Shown here one piece after another: positions 1 to 9,108 of a DNA stretch of 64,000 nt (position 1 is the first letter of the stretch; each line of letters opens with the position of its first letter). The notes under the pieces were generated by a model. The model saw only the letters and a program-made list of their open reading frames with translations, searched no databases and was not told where the DNA came from. Made by a program: the position numbers and the translations under genes. Origin of the DNA: Nonomuraea basaltis. Lineage in GTDB: Bacteria > Actinomycetota > Actinomycetes > Streptosporangiales > Streptosporangiaceae. Location: the NCBI RefSeq assembly GCF_005893125.1, contig NZ_VCJS01000026.1:28610-92609 (forward strand), given 5' to 3'.

Positions 1-698
1 CGCAGGCGCTCGGGTTCGCCGGATGGCCCGCGCTCCAGCAGGAGCTGCGCGCCCGCTACCTGTCCTCGCTCAGCGCCGGCCAGGTCGCCGCCGAGCACAG
101 CGGCACCGGCTCACCCAGCTCCCGGTCGCTCCGCCGCGACCTCGACAGCCTCGCCCTGCTCAACCGGCGCCTGGACGAGACGGTCCTGCTCACGATCGCC
201 GAGGCGATCGCCGCCGCGCGCCGCACGGTGATCGTCGCCGACGGCAGCTACGCCGCCGTCGGGCTGGCTCTGGCGCACAACGCCCGGCTGGCCGGCTACC
301 ACGTCACGGCGGTGACCGCGGGCGACGCGGAGCTCGCCAACACGGTGGCCGCCATCGGCTACGGCGACGTGCTGATCGCCATCAGCTTCTGGCGGCTGTA
401 CGAGAGCACCGTGCTGGCCGCGAACGAGGCCCGCTCGCGGGGGGTGCGGGTGTTCGCGCTGACGGACGCGGCCAGCCCGGCACTGGCGAACGCGGCCGAG
501 GAGGTGGTGATGGTGCCGGCCGAGGGGGAGGCGTTCTTCCCGTCGCTGACCGCCGGGATCGCGGTGGCGCAGGCGCTGGTCACGCAGCTGGCGGCGGTGG
601 ACCCGGCCCGCACGGGCGCCTCCATCGAGGCGGCGGAGGCCATGTGGTCGAAGTTCGCCCTCCTCCACCGCCGCCCCTCGACCACCGACCACCCCTGA
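1..698 (+). CDS. MurR/RpiR-family transcriptional regulator, 5'-truncated
   Basis: The reading frame is open from position 3 and stops at 698; the start lies before the window. The first ~70 residues look like the end of an RpiR helix-turn-helix domain (SLRRDLDSLALLNRRLDE). The rest is a SIS sugar-phosphate binding domain with the typical strand-turn pattern (TVIVADGSYAAVGLALAHNA, then GDVLIAISFWR). RpiR proteins sense phosphorylated sugars and regulate sugar catabolic genes. The usual SIS serine after the first strand is present as DGSY. Neighbouring selenium genes do not suggest a target, so its regulon is probably upstream of the window. It ends 49 bp before a convergent gene. Confidence 0.8.
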   Translation, partial: QALGFAGWPALQQELRARYLSSLSAGQVAAEHSGTGSPSSRSLRRDLDSLALLNRRLDETVLLTIAEAIAAARRTVIVADGSYAAVGLALAHNARLAGYHVTAVTAGDAELANTVAAIGYGDVLIAISFWRLYESTVLAANEARSRGVRVFALTDAASPALANAAEEVVMVPAEGEAFFPSLTAGIAVAQALVTQLAAVDPARTGASIEAAEAMWSKFALLHRRPSTTDHP

Positions 699-746
699 CC
701 CCTGCGACCTTCCGCAGCTGGCCGACGCACCGTGCACTGCGCCGGA

Positions 747-1286
747 CTAGAGCCAGCTGGCGCGGACGCTGGTGGCGGAGTCGGAGTCGGCAGGAGTGCC
801 GAGCTCGCCGGAACGGACGCGGTCGAGCAGGCGGCCGACGGTGTCGACGATCTCCGGCGCCCGGTCGCGCAGCCCCGCCACATCGGCGGAGGAGACCTCG
901 TCCCGGCCGGCGCCGACCTCCTTCAGCACGCTCTCCAGGTCGGCCAGCCGCTCGCCCAGCCACTTCAGCGGCTCGCCGGACAACTGCTGGTCGAACACCC
1001 GCGCCCCCGGCTCCCACCCCTCGATGGACGGGTGGTGGTGGGTGCGGTCGAAGCTCCCGGGCACCCCGGTGACCGACTCCAGCAGGTCCACCCGCCACAG
1101 GGGCCGGTCGACGGTGATGGGCCGCGCCGAGTAGATCGAGCCCTTCAGCTCGCCGGGTTCGAGCCTGCGGATCTCCAGTCGCACGCCCCGCTCGGCGCCC
1201 TCCTGACCTCGGAGCGGGTCCGGGTCGACGAAGTAGATGTCGCTCACGGCCACGCCGATCCGCTCAAAGCCGAACAGGTAGAGCAT
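747..1286 (-). CDS. Conserved hypothetical protein beside selD
   Basis: A 179-residue protein that I do not recognise. The start is placed at the ATG at 1286 (MLYLFGFERIGV) because a GAAGGAAG ribosome site lies 9 nt upstream; a TTG seven codons earlier is a weaker choice. It has no signal peptide or membrane segment. Features include an FVDPDP stretch near residue 18, a THHHP histidine cluster in the middle, and an acidic, probably helical C-terminal half (WLGERLADLESVLKEVG). It is downstream of selD on the same strand with about 70 bp between, so it may be co-transcribed with selD. Whether it has any role in selenium or formate metabolism is inference from position alone. Confidence 0.6.
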   Translation of the reverse strand: MLYLFGFERIGVAVSDIYFVDPDPLRGQEGAERGVRLEIRRLEPGELKGSIYSARPITVDRPLWRVDLLESVTGVPGSFDRTHHHPSIEGWEPGARVFDQQLSGEPLKWLGERLADLESVLKEVGAGRDEVSSADVAGLRDRAPEIVDTVGRLLDRVRSGELGTPADSDSATSVRASWL

Positions 1287-1355
1287 GGGGAACCACTTCC
1301 TTCGCAAGTGTGCCTGTGGGGCCTCTTCAACGTAACCCTGGATGAACCGGGTGGG

Positions 1356-2348
1356 CTATCGGACGATCAGCGCCCGATCCCCGGCGGGCACCAGCTCGCC
1401 GATCACCGGCGCTCCCGGTACCTCCCCGGCCACCAGCAGCCCGCCCGAGGTCTGCGCGTCGGCCAGCAGGAGCAGCTCCTCCTCGGCGATCCCGTCGGCC
1501 TCCAGATGCGGGGACACCCAGGCCAGGTTGCGGCGGGTGCCGCCGCTGACGTATCCCTCGCGTAGCGCCTCGCGGGCCCCCGCCAGGTACGGCACCGCCG
1601 CGGCGTCGACGACGGCGGTGACGCCGCTGGCCCTGGCCAGCTTGAACAGGTGGCCCAGCAGCCCGAACCCGGTCACGTCGGTCGCGCAGCGGGCGCCGGA
1701 CTTGATCGCGGCCCGGGCGGCGTCCCGGTTGAGCGTGGTCATGGACGCGATCGCCTCGGGGAAGACCTCGCCGGTGGCCTTGTGACGGGAGTTGAGCACG
1801 CCGACGCCGAGGGGCTTGCTCAGGCTCAGCGGCAGCCCCGGACGGGCGCCGTCGAGCCGCAGCAGGCTCGCGGGGTCGGCCAGGCCGGTGACGGCCATGC
1901 CGTACTTGGGCTCGGCGTCGTCGATGCTGTGCCCGCCGCCGACGGCGCAGCCCGCCTGGCCGGCGATGTCGAGGCCGCCGCGCAGGACCTCGTGCGCGAG
2001 CTCCATGGGGAGGACGTCGCGGGGCCAGCCGAGCAGGTTCAGCGCGACGAGCGGCTCGCCGCCGACGGCGTAGACGTCCGACAGGGCGTTGGCGGCGGCG
2101 ATCCGCCCGAAGTCGTATGGATCGTCGACGACCGGAGCGAAGAAGTCGACGGTCGAGATCAGGGCGCGATCGCCGTCGATGCGCACGGCGGCCGCGTCGT
2201 CCCCGTGCTCGAGCCCGATCAACAACTCCTGTCCGGCATTCCCGCCGAGCGTCGGTACGGCGGCCAGCACCGCCTCCAACTCGCCAGGCGGGATCTTGCA
2301 GCTGCAACCGCCGCCACGGGCGTACTGCGTGAGCCTAATATCCGTCAT
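1356..2348 (-). CDS. selD: Selenide, water dikinase (selenophosphate synthetase)
   Basis: SelD makes selenophosphate from selenide and ATP, the selenium donor for Sec-tRNA synthesis. The 330-residue protein begins MTDIRLTQYA and has the glycine-rich N-terminal motif GGGCSCK (C15, C17, K18), matching the essential Cys17/Lys20 region of E. coli SelD. In this organism the catalytic position is a Cys codon, not UGA. AIRS/PurM-like ATP-binding features follow: LLIGLEHGDDAAAV, STVDFFAPVVDDP and DVTGFGLLGH. It is divergent from selA, with only 50 bp between the two starts, so the pair probably shares a control region. Length and motifs fit an intact enzyme. Confidence 0.95.
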   Translation of the reverse strand: MTDIRLTQYARGGGCSCKIPPGELEAVLAAVPTLGGNAGQELLIGLEHGDDAAAVRIDGDRALISTVDFFAPVVDDPYDFGRIAAANALSDVYAVGGEPLVALNLLGWPRDVLPMELAHEVLRGGLDIAGQAGCAVGGGHSIDDAEPKYGMAVTGLADPASLLRLDGARPGLPLSLSKPLGVGVLNSRHKATGEVFPEAIASMTTLNRDAARAAIKSGARCATDVTGFGLLGHLFKLARASGVTAVVDAAAVPYLAGAREALREGYVSGGTRRNLAWVSPHLEADGIAEEELLLLADAQTSGGLLVAGEVPGAPVIGELVPAGDRALIVR

Positions 2349-2398
2349 AGCCTGAAGTATCGTCCCTGGAGGCGCGATCCCATGACCGCGAGGTCCCG

Positions 2399-3694
2399 AT
2401 GACCGAAGATCCGCGCCGTCGCATCCCGCGTACCGACACCGTCCTGGCCGACCCCCGGGTGGCCCAGGCGGCCAGGGGCGCGGGTCATGCCGTCGTCAAG
2501 GCCGCGGTCGTCGCCGCGCAGCAGCAGGCCAGGGAGGGGAGGATCGCCCCGGAGGAGGTCGTGGCGGCCACCGTGTCCGCACTGAACGCGGGTCCCCGGC
2601 GGGTGATCAACGCCTCCGGCGTCCTCGTCCACACCAATCTGGGCCGCGCCCCGCTCTCGCCGGCCGCCGTCGAGGCGATGGGGGCCGCCGCCGGGTACAC
2701 GGACGTCGAATTCGACCTGATGACCGGGGAGCGGGCGCGGCGCGGCCGGGCGGCGCTGGCCGCGCTGGCGGCGGCGGTTCCCGAGGCGGAGGACGTCCAC
2801 GTCGTCAACAACAACGCGGCGGCGCTCGTGCTGGCGGCCACCGCGCTGGCGGCCGGGCGGGAGATCGTCGTCAGCCGCGGCGAGATGGTGGAGATCGGCG
2901 ACGGCTTCCGCCTCCCCGACCTGCTCGAGTCCACCGGGGCGCGGCTGCGCGAGGTCGGCACCACCAACCGCACCAACGTCCGCGACTACGCCGGCGCGAT
3001 CGGCGACGACACGGGGTTCGTCCTCAAGGTCCATCCGTCCAACTTCCGCGTCGAGGGCTTCACCGCCGCCGCCTCGATCGCCGAGCTGAGCGCGCTGCCG
3101 GTGCCCGTGGTGTTCGACGTCGGCTCGGGCCTGCTCTCCCCGGAACCGCTGCTGCCGGAAGAGCCGGACGTGCGTACGGCGCTGCGCTCGGGCGCCGCTC
3201 TGGTCACGGCCAGCGGCGACAAGCTCCTCGGCGGGCCGCAGGCCGGGCTGATCCTGGGCCGCGCCGACCTGGTACACCGGCTACGGCGCCATCCTCTGGC
3301 CCGCGCCCTCCGCGTCGACAAGCTGACCCTGGCGGCCCTGGAGGCCACGCTCCGCTCGGACCCACCGGTACGGCTCGCCCTCCACGCCGACGCCGAACAC
3401 CTGCATCGCCGCGCCCACCGCCTCGCAGACCTGCTCAAACGCGGCTGGCATCAGGAGGCTGCTCTGGACTGCGGCGTCGTCGGGAGCGTGTCCGTCGTGG
3501 GCGGTGGGGGAGCGCCCGGCTGTGAGCTGCCCAGCGTGGCGCTCTCCCTGCCCGCGCGGCTGGCGCTCCCACTGCGCCTGGGCGACCCCGCCGTGGTCGG
3601 GCGGGTCGCGGGCGGCAGGCTTCTCCTCGACCTGCGTTCCGTACCATCCGATCAGGACGACGAGCTGGTGGAGGCGGTGCTGGCATGTACGTGA
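2399..3694 (+). CDS. selA: L-seryl-tRNA(Sec) selenium transferase
   Basis: SelA is the PLP enzyme that converts Ser-tRNA(Sec) to Sec-tRNA(Sec) using selenophosphate. This 431-residue protein has the N-terminal tRNA-binding region, then RRVINASGVLVHTNLGRAPL, typical of SelA. The PLP lysine is K275 in SGDKLLGGPQAG, and VFDVGSGLL holds the aspartate that contacts the pyridine nitrogen. ATG at 2399 is preceded by GAGG at a suitable distance. The last 10 bases overlap the start of selB, implying translational coupling. It is shorter than E. coli SelA (463 residues), as is usual in actinobacteria. Confidence 0.95.
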   Translation: MTEDPRRRIPRTDTVLADPRVAQAARGAGHAVVKAAVVAAQQQAREGRIAPEEVVAATVSALNAGPRRVINASGVLVHTNLGRAPLSPAAVEAMGAAAGYTDVEFDLMTGERARRGRAALAALAAAVPEAEDVHVVNNNAAALVLAATALAAGREIVVSRGEMVEIGDGFRLPDLLESTGARLREVGTTNRTNVRDYAGAIGDDTGFVLKVHPSNFRVEGFTAAASIAELSALPVPVVFDVGSGLLSPEPLLPEEPDVRTALRSGAALVTASGDKLLGGPQAGLILGRADLVHRLRRHPLARALRVDKLTLAALEATLRSDPPVRLALHADAEHLHRRAHRLADLLKRGWHQEAALDCGVVGSVSVVGGGGAPGCELPSVALSLPARLALPLRLGDPAVVGRVAGGRLLLDLRSVPSDQDDELVEAVLACT

Positions 3695-5499
3695 TCGCCA
3701 CGGCCGGGCACGTCGACCACGGAAAGTCCACGCTGGTCCGCGCGCTCACCGGCATCGAGCCCGACCGGTGGGCCGAGGAGCGCCGCCGCGGCATGACCAT
3801 AGACCTCGGCTTCGCGTGGACCACGCTGCCGTCGGGCCGCCGGCTGGCCTTCGTGGACGTGCCCGGGCACGAGCGGTTCGTCACCAACATGCTGGCCGGG
3901 CTCGGCCCGGTGCCCGCCGTGATGTTCGTCCTGGCCGCTGACCAGGGCTGGCAGGCCCAGTCCCAGGAGCACTGGGAGGCGATAGAGGCGCTCGGCGTGG
4001 ACCGGGGCCTGCTGGTGGTCACCCGGTGCGACCTCATGGATCCCGCGCTGGCGGTGGAGGAGGCCCGCGAGCGGATCCCCTGGCCCGTGGTCACGGTGAG
4101 CGGCAGCACGGGGGAAGGGCTCGACGACCTCCGCCGCGGGCTCGACCTGCTGATCTCCTCCCTGCCACCGCCCGACCCGCACGCTCCGGTACGGCTCTGG
4201 ATCGACCGCGCTTTCACGATCACGGGTGCGGGCACGGTGGTCACCGGCACGCTCGCCGCCGGCACCCTGCGCGCCGGCGACACACTCGTCCTGGACGGCG
4301 AGCGGGTACGGGTGAAGGCGCTGCAGGTCACGGAGCAATCGGCCGACGAGGTCACGGCCACCGCCCGCGTGGCGGTCAATCTGCGCGGTATCGAGCGCGA
4401 CCGGGCGGTCCGAGGAAAGACGCTGCTCACCCCGGACGCCTGGCTGGAGACCGACGTGGTGGACGTGCGGCTGGACGGCGGACCGGTGCCACGCGAGGCC
4501 GTCCTGCACATCGGCTCGGCCTCGGTGCCGGCACGCGTCCGCCCCCTGACCCCGCACGCAAGCCCGAGCCCCAGCACGAGCCCGGGCACGGGCGTGGGCG
4601 TGGGTGCGGACACGGCGCGGTTGACGCTGGCGCACCCGCTCCCTCTCCGCATCGGAGACCGGGCCCTGTTGCGCTGCTCGGGACGGCCGATCACCAGTGT
4701 GCTGGTGCTCGACGTGCGCCCACCGGCACTACGCCGCCGGGGCGCGGCCGCGGGACGCGCGGCGGAGCTGGCGCCGTTCGCCGATGGAGACGCCGGGACC
4801 CGGATGCCGGACGCCGCCACCGTGCTCGGCTGGCGCGGGGCGGCGCGGCGGTCCGAGCTGGCCGCGATGGGCTGCGATCCCACCGGCCTCGACGTGCCCG
4901 GGGCCGGTGATTGGGCGGTGGACCCCGGACAATGGACGACGCTGGCCGAGCGGCTCAGGGCGATCGTGGCCGAGCAGCCTGGGATCCCGGTGGACGCCGC
5001 GCGGACCGCCCTCGGCCTGCCGGCGCGCGACCTGCTCGAGGCGCTGGTCAAGAGCTGCCCGCCGCTGCACCTGTCCGACGGGCGGATCGACGGCGACGGC
5101 GTGCCCGGGGAGGTCGTCGGCGCCGTCGAGCGGCTGCGTGCGGAGCTGGCGGAGACGCCGTACCTGGCGCCCGAGGCGGCCCGGCTGCCCGAGCTCGGCC
5201 TCAGCCGGCGGACGGTGGCGCTGGCCGCACGGGCCGGGATGGTGCTGCGGCTCGCCGACGGCGTCGTGCTGCTGCCGGGGGCCGACACCGAGGCGGCGCG
5301 GATCCTGGCGAAGCTGCCCCAGCCGTTCACGGCGGGAGACGCGCGCGTCGCGCTCGGCACCAACCGGCGGGTCGTGATCCCGCTGCTGGAGCACCTCGAC
5401 AGGCTGAGCCTCACCCGCAGGGTCGATGACCGGCTCCGCGTCGTCGTCACGGGCCCCGGCCATGACGGATCAGAAGAGGCGGGTGCCCACCATGACTGA
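3685..5499 (+). CDS. selB: Selenocysteine-specific elongation factor
   Basis: SelB delivers Sec-tRNA(Sec) to ribosomes at UGA codons marked by a SECIS. Its GTPase motifs are clear: GHVDHGKST (residues 8-16), DVPGHE (58-63) and TRCD (113-116) at the G4 position. Domains 2 and 3 follow (FTITGAGTVVTGTL), then C-terminal winged helices from about residue 400 that bind the SECIS. At 604 residues it is close to E. coli SelB. An odd Ser/Pro/Gly-rich stretch at about residues 290-310 (ASPSPSTSPGTGVGVGAD) sits inside domain 3. It overlaps selA by 10 bp and the next gene by 8 bp. The client is presumably the fdhA UGA at 6670. Confidence 0.95.
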   Translation: MYVIATAGHVDHGKSTLVRALTGIEPDRWAEERRRGMTIDLGFAWTTLPSGRRLAFVDVPGHERFVTNMLAGLGPVPAVMFVLAADQGWQAQSQEHWEAIEALGVDRGLLVVTRCDLMDPALAVEEARERIPWPVVTVSGSTGEGLDDLRRGLDLLISSLPPPDPHAPVRLWIDRAFTITGAGTVVTGTLAAGTLRAGDTLVLDGERVRVKALQVTEQSADEVTATARVAVNLRGIERDRAVRGKTLLTPDAWLETDVVDVRLDGGPVPREAVLHIGSASVPARVRPLTPHASPSPSTSPGTGVGVGADTARLTLAHPLPLRIGDRALLRCSGRPITSVLVLDVRPPALRRRGAAAGRAAELAPFADGDAGTRMPDAATVLGWRGAARRSELAAMGCDPTGLDVPGAGDWAVDPGQWTTLAERLRAIVAEQPGIPVDAARTALGLPARDLLEALVKSCPPLHLSDGRIDGDGVPGEVVGAVERLRAELAETPYLAPEAARLPELGLSRRTVALAARAGMVLRLADGVVLLPGADTEAARILAKLPQPFTAGDARVALGTNRRVVIPLLEHLDRLSLTRRVDDRLRVVVTGPGHDGSEEAGAHHD

Positions 5500-6031
5500 C
5501 CTGATCGAGCGGGTGAAGGTCGGAGTCGTTCTGCCCCGGCCGCAGGCGGACCCCGGGGAGTGGTTGTCGGACGCGGTGGCGTTCGAGGCGGCCGGGGCCG
5601 ACGCCCTGTGGGTGGAGCACGGCGCGGCGCCGTCGCTCGACCCGCTCACCCTGGCCGCCGCCCTCGCCGCGATGACGTACCGATCGCTCCTGGCCGTGGC
5701 CGTGCCCCAGACGCCCGCGCCCCAGGCGCTGGCGACGGTGGAGCAGCTGAGCCGCGGCCGGCTCGTCCTCATCGAGGACGGCCCCCGGCCCGGCGGCGTG
5801 CGGACGGTGGTGCGGCTCGCGGGCGGCGGGACGTACGAGGAGGCCGGGGCAGGGCGGTGGACGCCGGTCGCCGTGCCGCTCGGGCGGCCCGCCTGGCGCG
5901 AGGCGCTGCGCCTGGCGGCCGAACACGGCGACCACGGCGTCCTCGTGCCGGCCGACCCGAGACTGCTCGACCTCCTGCGGAACCCCGACGACCCGGGCGG
6001 CCGCCACGACCTTCAGCTCGCACAGGGCTAG
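5492..6031 (+). CDS. Short luciferase-like (LLM) barrel protein, possibly partial fold
   Basis: A 179-residue protein whose ATG (MTDLIERVKVGVVLPR) overlaps the end of selB by 8 bp. The opening looks like a bacterial luciferase-like monooxygenase: VGVVLPRPQADPGEW, then FEAAGADALWVEHG and LDPLTLAAALAAMT. Full-length LLM enzymes have about 300 residues, so only part of the TIM barrel is present, ending with ALRLAAEHGDHGVLVPADP, a phosphate-loop-like strand. It may be a reduced non-catalytic member or a degenerate flavin enzyme. It sits between selB and the formate dehydrogenase genes, probably in the same transcript. No selenium-related function can be assigned from sequence. Confidence 0.6.
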   Translation: MTDLIERVKVGVVLPRPQADPGEWLSDAVAFEAAGADALWVEHGAAPSLDPLTLAAALAAMTYRSLLAVAVPQTPAPQALATVEQLSRGRLVLIEDGPRPGGVRTVVRLAGGGTYEEAGAGRWTPVAVPLGRPAWREALRLAAEHGDHGVLVPADPRLLDLLRNPDDPGGRHDLQLAQG

Positions 6032-6056
6032 ACGGACATCCGGCCGGGTCATACGG
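6029..6056 (+). promoter_or_regulatory. Weak candidate promoter before fdhA
   Basis: TAGACG (6029-6034) and TACGGT (6051-6056) are separated by 16 bp in the 65-bp gap before fdhA. They resemble -35 and -10 boxes only moderately. An AAGGGAG ribosome site follows at about 6082. The formate dehydrogenase genes may equally be transcribed from upstream through selAB. Confidence 0.25.
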
Positions 6057-6096
6057 TGAAAAAACGAACGGAAATAACCCGTAAGGGAGTCCGGTC

Positions 6097-9000
6097 ATGG
6101 AGGTCAGCCGACGGCAGTTCCTGAGCATCGGCCCGGCAGGGGTGCTCGGAGGCTCGGCTCTGGGGTTCGACCTGACCGAGTCGATCAGGGTCAAGCAGCG
6201 GCTGCGCATCGAAGGGGCCACGCTTTCCCACTCGGTGTGCCCGTACTGCGCGGTCGGGTGCTCGCTCATCGCCCACACCAAGAAGGCCGCGAACGGCAAG
6301 ACGGAGCTGCTGCAGATCGAGGGCGACCCGGACAGCCCGGTCAACGAGGGCACGCTCTGCCCGAAGGGCGCGACGTCGCTGCAGCTGGCGGTCTCGCGCC
6401 GGCGGGTGCCGCACCCGCTCTACCGCGCGCCGGGAGCGAGCGAGTGGAAACAGGTCTCCTGGGAGTTCGCGCTCGACCGGCTCGCCAGGAACATCAAGGC
6501 CTCGCGCGACGCCACGTTCGTCACCCAGGACGCCGACGGCAACGTCGTCAACCGCTGCGAGGGCATCGCCTTCGCGGGCGGGGCGGCGTTCAGCTCTGAA
6601 GAGGGATATCTCGCCACGAAGCTGATGAGGGGGTTGGGCCTGGTTCACCTCGAACAACAGGCCCGTGTTTGACACGGTCCCACGGTGGTCAGTTTGGCTG
6701 CCACGTTCGGCCGAGGGGCCATGACCAACCATTGGCGTGACATCAGGCATGCCGACCTGATCCTCGTCAACGGCGCCAACCCGGCCGAGGCCCATCCGGT
6801 GGGCTTCCGCTGGCTCATGCGGGCCAAGCTCGACCGGGGCGCGAAGATCATCCACGCGGATCCGCGGTTCACGCGGACCTCGGCGGTGGCCGACACGTAC
6901 GTCCGGATCCGCACGGGGTCGGATGTCGCCTACTTCGGCGGGCTCATCAACTACGTCCTGCAAAATCGCCTTCATCACGATGAGTACGTCCGGTGGGCGA
7001 CCAACGCCGGCTTCGTGATCAAGGACGGGTACGCCTTCAAGGACGGCATGTTCAACGGCTACGACCAGGAGCAGGGCGTCTACAACACCAAGCTGTGGGC
7101 GTACGAGACCGACGACGAGGGCCACGCCAAGATAGACCTCGACCACCCGCGCTCCGTGCTCAACCTGATGCGCGCCCACTACCAGCGCTACGACCCCGAC
7201 ACGGTCGCCCGCATCACCGGCATACCGCGCGACCAGTTCCTCCAGGTCGCCAGGCAGGTCGGCGAGATGGGCCGGCCGGACAAGGTCATGACCATCGTGT
7301 ACGCCGTCGGCCTCACCCACCACACCACCGGCGTGCAGCTCATCCGCTCGGGCGCCATCCTGCAACTGCTGCTCGGCAACATGGGCCGCCCCGGCGGCGG
7401 CATGAACGCCGAGCGCGGCCACGCCAACATCCAGGGCAACACCGACCACGCCATCTCCTGGGACATCCTGCCCGGCTACCTGCGCATCCCGGCCCCCGGG
7501 CAGAAGGACATCAAGGCGTACCTGGACGAGAGCGCCAGCATCAAGCAGCACCCCAGGGCGGTGAACTTCTTCGGCGAGAACTACCGCCGCTACCTGGTCA
7601 GCCTGCTCAAGGCCTGGTACGGCGACGCCGCCACCAAGGACAACGAGTTCGCCTTCGACCACCTGCCCAAGCCCGCCGCCAACGCCTCCTGGATCTCGAT
7701 CTTCGACCAGGCGCTGAGGGGCAAGATGCAGGGCGTCATGCTGTCCGGAATGACCGCGACCAGCATCGGCCCCGACTCCAACCAGGTCCTCCAGGCGCTG
7801 TCGAACCTCAAGTGGCTGTGCGTGATGGACCCGTTCGCCACCACCAGCTCCGAGTTCTGGCAGGCGCCCGGCATGGATCCGGCGAAGATCCAGACCGAGG
7901 TGTTCATGCTCCCGGCCACCCACTGGATCGAGAAGGACGGCTCGTTCACCAACAGCGGCCGCTGGGCGCAGTGGAAGGACCAGGTGCTGCCGCCGGAGGG
8001 CGAGGCCAGGCACGACCACTGGATCCTGTCCGAGCTGTTCCTGCGGGTCAGAGACCTGTACGAGGCCCAGGGCGGGAAGTTCCCCGACCCGGTGCTGAAG
8101 CTGGCGCTGCCGTACCGGAACCCGCGCAAGCCCGAGCTGGACGAGATCGCGCAGGAGATCAACGGCCGCGACCTGCGGACCGGCAAGCGCCTGGCCACCT
8201 TCGTCGACCTCAACGACGACGGCACCACCAGCGCCGGCGACTGGATCTACACCGGCCACTACCCGGAGGAGGGCAACCTGACCAGGCGGCGCGACGGCGT
8301 CCAGGACCCCGCCAAGAACGACCCCACCGGCATGGGGTTCTATCCGAACTGGGCGTGGAGCTGGCCGGCCAACCGCCGGGTCCTCTACAACAGGGCCTCC
8401 GCCGACGAGAACGGCCGGCCGTGGGACCCGGAACGGCCCGGCATCGCCTGGGAGAACGGCGAGTGGGTGGGCGACGTGCCCGACTACCCGCCGACGACCG
8501 GCCCGGGGAAGGACGCGCCTCTGCCGTTCATCATGACCGGCGAGGGCGTGGGCCGGCTGTTCAGCAACGCCGTGGCGGACGGGCCGTTCCCTGAGCACTA
8601 CGAGCCCATCGAGTCGCCGATCGCCAACCCGCTGCACCCGCAGGTGTCCGCGACGCCGGTGGCCTTCCGGTACGACGAGCGCGCCGGGCGGCCGAACCGG
8701 TTCGGCACCGTGGCCGACTACCCGTACGTCGCGACCTCGTACCGGCTCACCGAGCACGAGCACTACGTCACCCAGAACGTCGAGCACCTGGTGCAGCTGC
8801 AGCCGGAGGCGTTCGTCGAGGTGCCGGCCGCGCTGGCCCGCGAGAAGGGCATCGAGACCGGCGACCGCGTACGCGTGTCGTCCCGGCGCGGCAAGCTCGA
8901 GGTGCGGGCGGTGGTGACCAAACGCCTCGGGCCGCTCGACATCGACGGGCGCACGGTGTACCAGATCGGCATCCCCATCCACTGGGGGTTCGTGGGCATC

Positions 9001-9108
9001 AACACCGGGCAGCACTGGCTGGCCAACGCCCTCACCCCGTTCGTCGGGGACGCCAGCGCGCGAACGCCGGAGTACAAGGCGTTCCTGGTCAACATCGAGA
9101 AGATCTGA
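6097..9108 (+). CDS. fdhA: Selenocysteine-containing formate dehydrogenase, catalytic alpha subunit (UGA = Sec192)
   Basis: Catalytic molybdopterin subunit that oxidises formate to CO2. The frame runs from ATG 6097 to TGA 9106-9108, interrupted only by TGA at 6670-6672, read as selenocysteine 192, for 1003 residues in total. The context QARV-Sec-HGPTVVSLAATFGR is the conserved active-site motif of Sec formate dehydrogenases. The N-terminus carries a Tat signal (SRRQFLSIG), so the enzyme works outside the cytoplasmic membrane. C48, C51, C55 and C88 bind a [4Fe-4S] cluster. The C-terminal half contains the molybdopterin dinucleotide domain (LVQLQPEAFVEVPAALA). Later genes supply FdhE, the iron-sulfur subunit and a membrane anchor. 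Automated calling would split or truncate this gene. Confidence 0.95.
6670..6708 (+). promoter_or_regulatory. Bacterial SECIS element directly after the Sec UGA
   Basis: The RNA after UGA 6670 folds as ACG/UGG/CAG (6682-6692) against CUG/CCACGU (6698-6706), with single bulges at 6685 and 6689 and a UUUGG loop. Counting the U of UGA as 1, G23 and U24 (6692-6693) fall at the positions essential in the E. coli fdhF SECIS. SelB would bind this hairpin. The fold was done by hand. Confidence 0.85.

Noticed and set aside
6670..6684. fdhA as a pseudogene split by a nonsense mutation
   Set aside because: The stop is at the exact Sec position, is followed by a SECIS-like hairpin, and selABD are adjacent.
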